This document shows, one piece after another, positions 44,580 through 53,700 of a stretch of 64,000 nt of DNA. Both the position numbers and the translations under genes were made by a program. The notes beneath the pieces were generated by a model. That model ran no database searches. It was not told the origin of the DNA and worked only from the letters and a program-made list of their open reading frames with translations. Every line of letters begins with the position of its first letter. The stretch's first letter is position 1. The DNA is from UBA4416 sp048498515 (GTDB taxonomy: Bacteria > Bacteroidota > Bacteroidia > B-17B0 > Aurantibacillaceae), in the NCBI GenBank assembly GCA_048498515.1, contig JBEHXV010000002.1, positions 1 to 64,000 of the forward strand. The letters are read 5' to 3'.

Positions 44580-44849
44580 ATGACAACAACAGCCAATTTC
44601 TCAAAACGCTTTTTCAGTATTTGTGCAGGCATCTCTTTAGTGCTGCTTTCCGCATCGGCATTTGTATTCAGCATGCAGTCGAGCCACGCAGCCGAAAAAT
44701 CGGTTAAATCTTACCAGGTTGGTACCGCCGAAAACTATATTCCAATTGGCATCAATAACGGTTATGCTTACTGGATCATTTATAACACCAGCGATGGGTA
44801 TAAATTCAGAAAATCAAGCATCTCCAGCGCCAAGTGGGAGGAGAAATAA
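44580..44849 (+). CDS. Small secreted protein of unknown function
   Basis: The 89-residue product has a long hydrophobic N-terminal segment (about 10-32) ending in SHAAEKS, which looks like a signal peptide or anchor, followed by about 50 residues with Tyr/Ser repeats. No family was recognised. It is bracketed by the two copies of a direct repeat (44443-44543 and 44978-45062). A real but fast-evolving gene and a spurious ORF are both possible. Confidence 0.5.
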   Translation: MTTTANFSKRFFSICAGISLVLLSASAFVFSMQSSHAAEKSVKSYQVGTAENYIPIGINNGYAYWIIYNTSDGYKFRKSSISSAKWEEK

Positions 44850-44977
44850 TAATTGATGTTGAGAGGGCTTCTATTTGGAGTGGCGCGCTAGCCTGCCAAA
44901 ACGCGAAGCCGACAAGATGTGAATTTTAATTTTTTTAGTTGAGCCCGAAAAACCTTTAGTGTTTTTCGGCTGCGAAA

Positions 44978-45062
44978 CTTAAAAATTAAAAGAGCGGGCA
45001 GGAATCGTTTTGGCTTGATTTTTTTGTTACTTTTTTCATCAAGGAAAAAAGTAAATGAAAAT
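44978..45062. repeat. Direct repeat copy B
   Basis: CTTAAAAATTAAAAGAGC then GGGCAGG at 44978-45002 and TGGCTTGATTTTTTTG with a TACTTTTTTC/GAAAAAAGTA hairpin to 45062. It differs from copy A by lacking the GATAGCTATC palindrome and having small indels. Confidence 0.8.
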
Positions 45063-45080
45063 AAAATGCTTTATAATTAT

Positions 45081-45109
45081 AAAAACCTCCGTTCATCGGA
45101 GGTTTTTTT
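45081..45109 (+). terminator. Rho-independent terminator
   Basis: AAACCTCCG pairs with CGGAGGTTT around TTCAT, flanked by an A run on the left and T7 on the right, so it could work in both directions. It insulates feoA from upstream reading. Confidence 0.85.
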
Positions 45110-45112
45110 CAT

Positions 45113-45130
45113 ATACCACAATTGCGGTAT
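45113..45130 (+). promoter_or_regulatory. Putative iron/Fe-S responsive operator of feoAB
   Basis: ATACCAC-AATT-GCGGTAT is an inverted repeat (6 of 7 paired) with the same spacing and arms as the one in the suf promoter at 14937-14954. It lies 39 nt before the feoA ATG, between the terminator and the gene. The likely -7 element is TACCTTTA at 45153-45160, which is a weak match. Confidence 0.55.
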
Positions 45131-45169
45131 GTCAAAACAGTGCCATTAAGCGTACCTTTAAATCCTGTT

Positions 45170-45403
45170 ATGACAACCCTCGACAAATTAAAAATTGGCC
45201 AAACTGCTCTTATACAAGAGTTTACGGACGATTTTTTGTCTCTGAAATTAATTGAAATGGGCTGCCTGCCGGGCGAATCCATAAAGCTTTCGAACATTGC
45301 GCCTTTGGGCGATCCTATTGCCATTGAAGTGTCGGGCTATTTACTGAGCCTGCGAAAGCAGGAAGCCTCAACCGTTATTGTAAAAACAAATACAGAATCC
45401 TAA
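45170..45403 (+). CDS. feoA: Ferrous iron transport protein FeoA
   Basis: The 77-residue protein is a small SH3-like barrel that regulates FeoB. Start ATG 45170 gives MTTLDKLKIGQ, the typical beginning; an upstream TTG would add residues unlike FeoA. The core motifs KLIEMGCLPGESIKLSNIAPLGDPIAIEVSGYLLSLRK are all present. It ends with TAA at 45401-45403, in the same frame as feoB and nine bases before it. Confidence 0.95.
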   Translation: MTTLDKLKIGQTALIQEFTDDFLSLKLIEMGCLPGESIKLSNIAPLGDPIAIEVSGYLLSLRKQEASTVIVKTNTES

Positions 45404-45412
45404 GCGCGTTTT

Positions 45413-47419
45413 TTGGACTCTTCACATTCCCATATTTCCGTTGCGTTGATCGGCAATCCCAATAGTGGGAAATCAACACTCTTTAATTCATTGACCGGCC
45501 TGAGCCAAAAAACAGGTAATTATGCCGGTGTTACGGTTGATAAGCATTATGGGTCTTATAAGCATAATGGCATTGAATATAAGCTCACTGACCTTCCGGG
45601 CACTTACAGCTTGTTTCCAAAATCAATTGATGAAGCCGTTGCCTGCAAAGCATTGCTTAGCAGCGAAGAAAAAATAGACGCGGTTGTTATTGTAACCGAT
45701 GCCTCCAATTTAAAACGTCATTTACTCCTGGCCACACAAGTCATCGATTTGAAGGTGCCCTGCATACTGGCCTTAAATATGATTGATGAAGCGGAGAAAA
45801 ATGAGATTACCATTTACAGGGACGAGTTGGAGAAACTGCTGGGCATTCCTGTTATAGCTGTCAATTCACGCAATAGGAAAGGCATAGAAGAATTAAAGGA
45901 CGCGGTTACAAAGGCCCGGGTATCGGATACCGTATTTTACAACTTCGAAAAACAAAAAGAACTTTTGCCCGAGGCTGTTTCGTACAGGCACATTATCAGT
46001 TCACAACTCGATCCCATCAATGCAAACATAGCCCCTTTAAAAGAATTTGAATTGGCCGATAATATTTCGCGCTTCTCAAAACTCAGCTATATTATTGCCA
46101 AATGTGTTAAACAGCCGCAGCAAATAAATAAAACCACGACACAAAAGCTCGATGCGGTATTAACACACCGTGTGTTTGGTTACGCGTTTTTCTTATTTAT
46201 CCTCTTCATTATTTTTCAGTTCATTTTTTATGTAGCCGAATATCCCATGAGCTGGATAGAGAATGGCTTTGCCGGTTTAATGAGCTACACGTCTTCAGCG
46301 CTGCCCAATGGGCAATTGAACGACCTGCTGGTGAATGGAATTTTAGCAGGCATTAGCGGCATAGTTATTTTTGTTCCGCAAATTGCATTATTGTTTTTCT
46401 TCATTGCTGTTTTAGAAGACACAGGCTACATGGCCCGCGCCAGTTTTATTTTAGATAAGCTCATGCGCCGTTTTGGCCTTAACGGTAAATCGGTTATCCC
46501 CATGATTAGCAGTGTGGCCTGCGCGGTACCGTCCATTATGAGTACGCGCACCATCATGAACTGGAAAGACAGGATCATTACCATTTTAGTTACGCCCTTA
46601 ATAAGCTGCTCGGCACGTTTACCGGTTTACACCTTGTTGATCGGGATCATGTTTGCCGGCAAGCAATCGCTTGGCATTTTTAATTACCAGGGTATTGTAT
46701 TAATGGGAATGTACCTGCTTGGTTTCGCAGCGGCCTTGCTGGCAGCTGTTATTTTAAAATATGTTTTAAAATCGAAAGAGAAAAGTTATTTTATCATGGA
46801 GCTACCCGTTTACCGTAAACCACAATGGCTCACGGTTGGCATGCTGGTATTTGATAAGGTAAAGGTATTTTTGTTCGACGCCGGTAAAATTATCCTGGCC
46901 ATTTCCATTGTTCTTTGGTTCCTGACCAGCCATGCACCCAACAACGCCTTCGATAAAATAGAAAAACAATATGCGCAAGCACCAGCAGCTAAAGAAATGG
47001 TTGATGCTCAAAAACTGGAAGCATCCTATGCCGGTATTCTTGGTAAAAAAATAGAACCGGTTATAAAACCATTAGGATTTGACTGGAAAATCGGTATTGC
47101 GCTCATTACCTCATTTGCCGCGCGCGAAGTATTTGTGGGAACCATGGCCACCATTTACAGCAGTGGCGACGCCGATAATACCGAACCCCTGCGTGAAAAA
47201 CTAATGGCCGAAACCAATTTTGAAACCGGGAAACCCGCCTATACCAATGCGGTGTGCTGGTCGCTGCTGGTATTTTACGCCTTTGCCATGCAATGCATGA
47301 GCACGCTTGCTACTACCTACCGTGAAACCAAACATTGGAAATGGCCTGCCATACAATTAGTTTTTATGACAGGCTTGGCGTATCTTTCCTCCCTCATAGT
47401 TTACAACTCGCTCAGTTGA
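45413..47419 (+). CDS. feoB: Ferrous iron transporter FeoB
   Basis: The 668-residue inner-membrane iron(II) importer has a cytoplasmic G-domain, with G1 GNPNSGKST at 14-22, NYAGVTVDK near 36-44 (G2), DLPGTYSL at 60-67 (G3) and NMID (G4). About ten membrane helices follow, with family motifs LEDTGYMARASFILDKLMRRFGLNGKSVIPM and ISCSARLPVYTLLIG. The start must be TTG 45413 because the frame runs back to the TAA of feoA; the two genes are in the same frame and one substitution could fuse them. The C-terminus is normal. Confidence 0.96.
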   Translation: MDSSHSHISVALIGNPNSGKSTLFNSLTGLSQKTGNYAGVTVDKHYGSYKHNGIEYKLTDLPGTYSLFPKSIDEAVACKALLSSEEKIDAVVIVTDASNLKRHLLLATQVIDLKVPCILALNMIDEAEKNEITIYRDELEKLLGIPVIAVNSRNRKGIEELKDAVTKARVSDTVFYNFEKQKELLPEAVSYRHIISSQLDPINANIAPLKEFELADNISRFSKLSYIIAKCVKQPQQINKTTTQKLDAVLTHRVFGYAFFLFILFIIFQFIFYVAEYPMSWIENGFAGLMSYTSSALPNGQLNDLLVNGILAGISGIVIFVPQIALLFFFIAVLEDTGYMARASFILDKLMRRFGLNGKSVIPMISSVACAVPSIMSTRTIMNWKDRIITILVTPLISCSARLPVYTLLIGIMFAGKQSLGIFNYQGIVLMGMYLLGFAAALLAAVILKYVLKSKEKSYFIMELPVYRKPQWLTVGMLVFDKVKVFLFDAGKIILAISIVLWFLTSHAPNNAFDKIEKQYAQAPAAKEMVDAQKLEASYAGILGKKIEPVIKPLGFDWKIGIALITSFAAREVFVGTMATIYSSGDADNTEPLREKLMAETNFETGKPAYTNAVCWSLLVFYAFAMQCMSTLATTYRETKHWKWPAIQLVFMTGLAYLSSLIVYNSLS

Positions 47420-47427
47420 CTATTTGC

Positions 47428-47450
47428 GTCACGTTGAGCAGAGTGGAAAC
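47428..47450 (+). repeat. Half-repeat, GTCACGTTGAGC type
   Basis: GTCACGTTGAGCAGAGTGGA and following bases resemble one arm of the GTCA..GAG repeat family (such as 50042-50065) in the gap after feoB. No matching second arm is seen. Confidence 0.4.
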
Positions 47451-47484
47451 GTTTTTATGATAGTTAAAATAATTTAAGTTTAAA

Positions 47485-48303
47485 ATGAATCATCAATTAC
47501 TGCACCGTGCTATTATTGCCGCTGTACTGGCCGGCAACGACATACTGGAAATATACGATACAAAATTTGAGGTAGAGTACAAGGACGATAAATCGCCTTT
47601 AACCCTGGCCGATAAAAAATCCAGCGACCGGATCATTAAGGAGCTGGAAGAGTTTAATATTCCTGTACTAAGTGAAGAAGGCGTGCATGATGCGTTTGAT
47701 AAGAGAAAAAACTGGAATAAATTGTGGATTGTTGACCCGCTGGATGGCACCAAAGAATTTGTAAAGCGCAACGGGGAGTTTACGGTAAACATTGCACTTG
47801 TAGAAGAAAATGATCCAACGCTCGGCGTTATTTTTTCGCCTGTATTTAAGGATCTTTACTTCGCCGCAAAAGGCATCGGTTCCTTTAAAATCGACCGGCA
47901 CGATTTTATTCCTGTACTGGAAGATATCAAGAACATAAGCCTTGAAACATTCATAAACATGGCGCAAAAATTACCGCGTGTTACAGACCGTAAAAATTAT
48001 GTGGTAGTGGCAAGCCGCTCGCACATGAGTACGGAAACGCATGAACACATTGAGAAGTTAAAACTGCAACACCGCGAAGTAGAAATTACCACTACAGGCA
48101 GCAGCATTAAAATGTGCCTGGTGGCCGAAGGCATTGCCGATGAATACCCACGCTTTGGCCCAACTATGGAGTGGGATACAGCTGCCGGGCAGGCCATTTT
48201 ACAAAACGCCAATTGCAGCCTGATTGATCTTGAAACCAAACATCCCATGAGATACAACCGCGAAAATTTGTTGAACAATTGGTTTATCGCTAAGAGAGAT
48301 TAA
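47485..48303 (+). CDS. cysQ: 3'(2'),5'-bisphosphate nucleotidase CysQ
   Basis: The 272-residue protein hydrolyses PAP to AMP and recycles the product of sulfate assimilation and sulfonation. Inositol-monophosphatase-fold metal motifs are intact: SEEG around 63-66, DPLDGTKEF at 84-92 and WDTAAGQAIL at 230-239. The start ATG at 47485 gives the typical N-terminus. It is separated from feoB by a short gap with a repeat and is probably its own unit. Confidence 0.95.
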   Translation: MNHQLLHRAIIAAVLAGNDILEIYDTKFEVEYKDDKSPLTLADKKSSDRIIKELEEFNIPVLSEEGVHDAFDKRKNWNKLWIVDPLDGTKEFVKRNGEFTVNIALVEENDPTLGVIFSPVFKDLYFAAKGIGSFKIDRHDFIPVLEDIKNISLETFINMAQKLPRVTDRKNYVVVASRSHMSTETHEHIEKLKLQHREVEITTTGSSIKMCLVAEGIADEYPRFGPTMEWDTAAGQAILQNANCSLIDLETKHPMRYNRENLLNNWFIAKRD

Positions 48304-48335
48304 TAGACGAATTAGTTTCGAAATGCTAACACTGC

Positions 48336-48421
48336 CATTGCGAGGAGGAACGACGAAGCAATCTCAATTATAGTTTATTAGTTTTGTTAAGTTTGAGATT
48401 GCTTCGCTAGCGCTCGCAATG
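48336..48421. repeat. Inverted repeat of the CATTGCGAGGAGG/AAGCAATCTC family
   Basis: CATTGCGAG at 48336-48344 pairs with CTCGCAATG at 48413-48421, and AAGCAATCTCAA at 48356-48367 is mirrored by TTGAGATTGCTT at 48393-48404. An AT-rich loop separates the arms. It lies between convergent genes. Confidence 0.8.
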
Positions 48422-48445
48422 ACGGAAAATCATAGACCTCTGTGG

Positions 48446-49093
48446 TTAAATTATTTTTTGCAACTCCTTCTCAATAATCGCATTAATCTCCTCCGCCTGG
48501 AAAACGATCATGGCATGTGACCCACCCGAAATGGTATGATCGGCCTTCACAAATTTATACTTCAACAATTTATCTCTGTCGCCATGAATGTGTATGGCAC
48601 TTTTTGGCAAGCGGGTGCCATTCCAGTTCACAATAATATTAATGCAGTTCTGAAAATAATTTTCGGCCATGCTGTTCACCATACCCAAAAACTCAGGAAT
48701 ATAAGCCTTTCCAAAGCCAACGATCCATCGCCCCTGGTAAGCCATTTTACGGTGTTGCTTTTCGGGGAGTAGTTTATGAATGGGAATATGTTTAAAAAAA
48801 CGAATGAACCAGGGCAGTTCGTCGCGTGTTTTGGAAGTAGATACCAAAAATAATTTTTCAGGCGAAATGATGTGTGATAACTCTGTGCACAGCATACCTC
48901 CAAACGAAACACCTAATAAGCAAAAGGGCTCGCTTGTATTTATTTGCGGTAAAAATTTACGCGCATACGATTGCATCGTATCCTGTTTTTCGGGCAGCGG
49001 CCAGTGCAATACTTTTATTTCAACACCGGGAATAACAGTATTGGCATAGAGTTTTTCAGTTGTGCCTAAGCCCGGTATAGCATAAATAATCAT
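48446..49093 (-). CDS. Alpha/beta-hydrolase
   Basis: The 215-residue product has the nucleophile elbow GVSFGG with Ser63, an acid candidate in HGDRD (Asp172 or Asp174) and a catalytic His193 in SGGSHAM, in the order of the alpha/beta-hydrolase fold. There is no signal peptide, so it acts in the cytoplasm. The substrate is unknown. It is divergent from the enoyl-CoA hydratase gene and has no partner gene in its direction. Confidence 0.8.
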   Translation of the reverse strand: MIIYAIPGLGTTEKLYANTVIPGVEIKVLHWPLPEKQDTMQSYARKFLPQINTSEPFCLLGVSFGGMLCTELSHIISPEKLFLVSTSKTRDELPWFIRFFKHIPIHKLLPEKQHRKMAYQGRWIVGFGKAYIPEFLGMVNSMAENYFQNCINIIVNWNGTRLPKSAIHIHGDRDKLLKYKFVKADHTISGGSHAMIVFQAEEINAIIEKELQKII

Positions 49094-49180
49094 GAGTTAC
49101 AAAGATAACCACTAATCAATCAATCGGTTACACACCTAAAAAGTTTAATGTTAAAAATGCTTATCAGGGTTAATAACTTT

Positions 49181-49212
49181 TTGGCGTATTAATTGTTATC
49201 CCATTATATTTG
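49181..49212 (+). promoter_or_regulatory. Putative promoter of the enoyl-CoA hydratase gene
   Basis: TTG at 49181-49183 and TATATTTG at 49205-49212 are 21 nt apart, matching the Bacteroidota promoter consensus, and the -7 box lies 22 nt before the ATG. Confidence 0.5.
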
Positions 49213-49234
49213 TTCAACTAAACGTAAAATAGAA

Positions 49235-50029
49235 ATGACGACAGAAATGGCTTTAGAAAATATAGTTACTGAAATTAAAAACGACGTTTTGGTAATTACC
49301 ATAAACCGACCTGATAAATTAAACGCATTAAATAAACAAACCATCGAAGAGCTGCATGAGCTTTTGGTGGATGCAGAAAACGATAAGAACATTCGCGCCC
49401 TTATTATTACAGGCTCAGGAAATAAGGCCTTTGTAGCCGGCGCCGACATTGCAGAGTTTGCCAACTACAGTGTTGAAGAAGGAAGACAATTAAGCTCCAT
49501 AGGACATTTTAAAATATTTAATTTCATTGAAAACTATGCGAAACCAATTATTGCAGCCGTTAACGGATTTGCGTTAGGTGGTGGTTTGGAGCTGGCAATG
49601 GCCTGTCACATACGTGTTGCAAGTAACAATGCCAAAATGGGATTGCCTGAAGTGAGCCTTGGCGTTATTCCGGGTTACGGTGGCACTCAACGCCTGGCGC
49701 AATTGGTGGGCAAAGGAAAAGCCTTTGAGATGATCACTACCGCTGATATGATAAGCGCTGACGATGCCTACAAATGGGGTCTCGCAAATCACGTTACCAC
49801 ACAGGAAGAATTACTGAACAAATGTTTTGAGATCACCGCTAAGATGAGCACAAAATCGCCGGTAGCTATCAGAACGGCTATTAAGGTAATTAACGCGGGG
49901 TACAACAGCAAGCTGAATGGCTATGAAGTGGAGATCGAAGAATTTGGAAAAAGCTTTGGCAGTGGCGATTTTAAAGAAGGCGTTTCGGCATTTTTAGAAA
50001 AACGCAAAGCCAATTTCCCGGGCAACTAA
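49235..50029 (+). CDS. Enoyl-CoA hydratase/isomerase
   Basis: The 264-residue crotonase-family enzyme hydrates enoyl-CoA in beta-oxidation or a related pathway. The start is ATG 49235; an earlier frame extension is not conserved. Oxyanion-hole motifs FVAGADI (66-72) and GFALGGGLELA (111-121) are present, and both catalytic glutamates are in place: Glu119 in GGGLE and Glu139 in PEVSLG. This supports a true hydratase. It is followed by a gene of the kynurenine pathway, but no common pathway with it is evident. Confidence 0.93.
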   Translation: MTTEMALENIVTEIKNDVLVITINRPDKLNALNKQTIEELHELLVDAENDKNIRALIITGSGNKAFVAGADIAEFANYSVEEGRQLSSIGHFKIFNFIENYAKPIIAAVNGFALGGGLELAMACHIRVASNNAKMGLPEVSLGVIPGYGGTQRLAQLVGKGKAFEMITTADMISADDAYKWGLANHVTTQEELLNKCFEITAKMSTKSPVAIRTAIKVINAGYNSKLNGYEVEIEEFGKSFGSGDFKEGVSAFLEKRKANFPGN

Positions 50030-50041
50030 TAAAAAATTTCT

Positions 50042-50065
50042 GTCACCCTGAGCGTAGTCGAAGGG
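50042..50065 (+). repeat. Half-repeat, GTCACCCTGAGCG type
   Basis: GTCACCCTGAGCGTAGTCGA with AGGG is one arm of a repeat family found at several places in the window. A second arm is not seen here. It lies between the hydratase and the dioxygenase genes. Confidence 0.45.
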
Positions 50066-50094
50066 ATTAATTCACTAATTCAACAACTGATCAC

Positions 50095-50619
50095 ATGAGT
50101 ATAACACGCCCATTCAACTTTAAAAAATGGATCGATGAAAACCGCGATCTGTTGAAACCGCCTGTAAACAATAAGGTTGTGTACAAGGACACGGAATTTA
50201 TTGTGATGGTAGTTGGTGGGCCAAACTCGCGTAAGGATTATCACTTTAACGAAAGCGAAGAATTTTTTTATCAGCTCGAAGGCGATATTATTGTTCAGAT
50301 CCAGGAAGACGGAAAAGCCGTTGAAGTTCCTATAAAAGAAGGCGATATTTTTTTATTGCCACCGCGCGTTCCGCATAACCCTATTCGTTTTAAAAATACC
50401 ATTGGACTTGTGATGGAACGTAAAAGAAGGGAAGGAGAAATGGACGGACTGATGTGGTTTTGTGAAAAATGCAACGCAAAATTATATGAAGAAAAATTTG
50501 CACTTCATGATATCGCTTCACAATTCCAGGGTGTTTTTCATAAATTTTACAACTCAATAGAGTTAAGGACCTGCAAGTCCTGCGGCACGGTAATGGAGCC
50601 GCCACCCGTAATTTCTTAG
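50095..50619 (+). CDS. 3-hydroxyanthranilate 3,4-dioxygenase
   Basis: The 174-residue cupin dioxygenase opens the ring of 3-hydroxyanthranilate in the kynurenine pathway, leading to quinolinate and NAD or to full breakdown. Iron ligands are His50, Glu56 and His94 in DYHFNESEEFF and VPHNP. The C-terminal rubredoxin-like metal site has CxxC at 123-126 and 160-163, as in bacterial forms. No other kynurenine genes are in this window. Confidence 0.93.
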   Translation: MSITRPFNFKKWIDENRDLLKPPVNNKVVYKDTEFIVMVVGGPNSRKDYHFNESEEFFYQLEGDIIVQIQEDGKAVEVPIKEGDIFLLPPRVPHNPIRFKNTIGLVMERKRREGEMDGLMWFCEKCNAKLYEEKFALHDIASQFQGVFHKFYNSIELRTCKSCGTVMEPPPVIS

Positions 50620-50694
50620 ACTTTTTTGGCAAAAAACTTAGTAGAAGTCCAGTTTTGACGAGTAAATAGTGTCATTTTTCATCTGATTTTGGCT

Positions 50695-50702
50695 TAAATT
50701 TG
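50695..50702 (+). promoter_or_regulatory. Putative -7 element of the 1840-residue adhesin gene
   Basis: TAAATTTG fits TAnnTTTG and lies 22 nt before the ATG. I see no good -33 TTG at a suitable distance. Confidence 0.35.
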
Positions 50703-50724
50703 TGTTACTAATTAGTTAACAAAA

Positions 50725-53700
50725 ATGAAGATTACAAAATTACTCCAAAATTCCCTCCTTATTTTTTCATTGTTTGCGGCGCAATTTTCTTATGCGCAGC
50801 TACCGGATGGGTTTGATATAAAGGCGGCCCAAAGCGAAGCAATTGCTAAGGGGATCCCCGCATCCGATATTAAGGGCTATGTGGAATATTTGCATAATGA
50901 TTATATAAGTCACCGAAACGGGCACCGCCACGCTAATGGCGCTTCAGGCGATGTATATGATGCGGGAACGATATACAAGGGTTTTGATAACAGCACTGTT
51001 TTCAGACCTGCTACGCCAAACTCACCTCAAAACGTTTATTGCCCTAACGCCGGATTTGAGCAGGCAAACTTTACCAACTGGACAGGTGGATACGGAACGG
51101 TATCTAATGGCGGTGTAGGTGCTCCATTCCCTATTTATAACCAAACATCTGCTACCATTCAAAATGGCGCAGGTAATAACGTAGACTTATATAACACCGT
51201 GAATTACCATACGGTTATGACAACGCCTGCCACCAGCAGTGTATATCCTAACTATGTTGGTTACGATTCTATCGCCGCAAGGGTTATTGGTACGCAAACC
51301 GTATCCGAGATTCCTGTGGTTAACCCGGCTGGCGGGCCTGCATCAGTACGTTTAAATGGAGCTGTAGCCAACTACAGGGCCGCTAAACTTAATTATGTCA
51401 TGGCGCTGAATCCTAACAACAAGAACTTTACCATTTCATATGCCCTGGTTCTTAACAATGGTGGCCATACAGCTGATGACCAACCTTATTTCTCAGTTAA
51501 GGTAAGAGATCAGAATAATAACCTTGTACCGGGCTGTTCGGTATATACCGTTACCTGTAGTCCTGATTTAACAAACCCTTCATCGCCTTTATATGATCCT
51601 ACCTGGTCAAATGCTGTAACTGGCTTTAACGATATTATGTACCGTAAATGGCAAACCTTTGCCTTCGATTTCTCCAACTATCCGTCTGTTACATCAGTTA
51701 ACGTTGAGTTTTATGTTGGTGGTTGTGCACAGGGCGGACATTGGGGTTATGCTTATGTAGATGCATCGTGCAGCCAGGGTGGGGCTGTGGCCAGTTTCTG
51801 TGCCGGTTCTACCACATCCGTTTTAAATGCTCCCGCGGGATATAGTTCCTATCAATGGCTCGGCCCTTCAGGTCCTATTTCGGTTGCCAACGGTGGTAAC
51901 ACGCCAACAGCAACTATTTCACCGGTATCTGCCGGCCAGGTTTTTACCTGTAACGTAACAGCTCCAAATGGCTGTTCAAGCAGTTTTCAAACTACCGTTG
52001 CAGTTACAACCATTAGTATTACCGGTGTTGGTTCAACACCCTCGTGCCAGAACGGGAACAGTGGGACCGCCAACGTTAGTGCAACCGGAAGTAGTTCGGG
52101 ATATACTTACCAGTGGTTGAACAGTTCGGGCGGGACTGTTGGCACCACACAAACGGCAACCGGTTTGTCGCCGGGAACGTATAGCGTTATTGTATCTTCG
52201 CCAATGTGCGGCTCGGCTACCGAAACAGTAGCTGTCGGCATTTCAGCACCTACATTTTATTCGCTTTCAGCACCCTATTGTGGCACAACAGCATGGATCA
52301 CCACGGCAGGCGGTTCCAATTTTAAGTGGTACACCGCAGCCCCACTGGCCATTATTCCCGGAGCCACATCGTCTTCTTTAACCGTTAACTCACCGGTTAA
52401 CGGGGCCAGTTATTTTTTAGTGTACACAACAGCAAGCGGCTGTAAAGATTCGGTAAAATACACATTAAGCCAACAACCCGGCGGTAGTATTTATGTAAGC
52501 AATGTTAAAAGCATTTGTCCGGGCAACAGCAACTCCTATGGTGTGGTTAATTTACAAACCACAGCAACGCCTGCTGTTTACAGCTATACAGTTACCGGCC
52601 CTGGTGGATACAACAACGTTTTAAATAACACTTCAGCAATAAAAGACAGTGTTACAGGCTTATCCATTGGTACTTATACTGCCAATGTGTTTGATGGGCA
52701 GTGTATGTATAATACAACATTTACGGTAAATCCATTTGTGTATAGTTATACCTTAACCCCTTTAACCTCCACCATATGTGCCGGAGGAAGTACCTCATTA
52801 ACCGTTAATTTTGGAAATACAACACCAACATCTTGCGGCCTGTCTTCTTCGGGCAGCTGTACAAGTCCTAATTTAATTCAACTGGGCACGGGCACCATGG
52901 TTAACAGCAGCACATCCTATCCGGCTATTTACAGTAACTGGTATAAGAATGCAAGGCACCAGATCTTATACAGGGCTGCTGAATTAACGGCAGCAGGTAT
53001 TGTTCCGGGTAAAATATCGAGTATCGCCTTCAATATTACCACCATTAACGGTACCACGTCCTATCCTAACTTTACCATTAAAATGAAGTGTACATCGGTG
53101 AACAACCTGAACTCAAGTGTATTTGATAATACAGGTCTGACACAGGTTTATTTCTCGCCAAACATTAATATTACTACCGGTTGGAACACCTATACATTCC
53201 CAACAGCTTACGAGTGGGATGGCGTATCCAATATCTTAATTGATGTTTGTACCGCGTTAACTGCCAACTACACGTATAACTCCGAGTCTCAGTATACAAA
53301 TACCACCTTTACATCGGTACTTTATTTCAACAGCGATGTAACCCCTGCCTGTATGACAACCAACTCCGGTTATACATCAAGCAGCAGGCCCAACATTAAA
53401 TTCCAGAACTGCGGTGGCTCCAATCCGGCGGCATTCAACTATACCTGGACGCCAACTACCGGGTTAAATCCTACAAATACGTATACAACCATTGCAAGCC
53501 CTACTGTTACTACTGTGTATACGGTTCAGGTAAACCCAATAGGGCAAACAAACTGTATGCAAGCCCAATCGGCAACCGTAAGCGTTATTAGTCCAAATAC
53601 ACCAACCATTACACCGGTAAGTCCATTGTGTACTAATGCATCTTCTTTAACTTTAGCGGTAACTCCTGCAGGAGGAACCTGGGCAGGCTCAGGCGTTACA

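Larger units (their letters stand above)
44850..45169. other. Gap with repeat copy B, terminator and operator
   Basis: This 320-nt gap holds a 9-bp hairpin CCGAAAAAC/GTTTTTCGG (44945-44969), direct repeat copy B (44978-45062), a terminator (45081-45109) and the feo inverted repeat (45113-45130). No gene is seen. Confidence 0.75.

Noticed and set aside
44413..44604. Minus-strand ORF of 63 codons
   Set aside because: It lies over direct repeat copy A and the end of the copper enzyme gene and has no coding character; the sequence is better explained as repeat.
45122..45169. TTG start for FeoA
   Set aside because: It lies within the operator-like repeat and the extra residues do not resemble FeoA; the ATG at 45170 gives the typical start.
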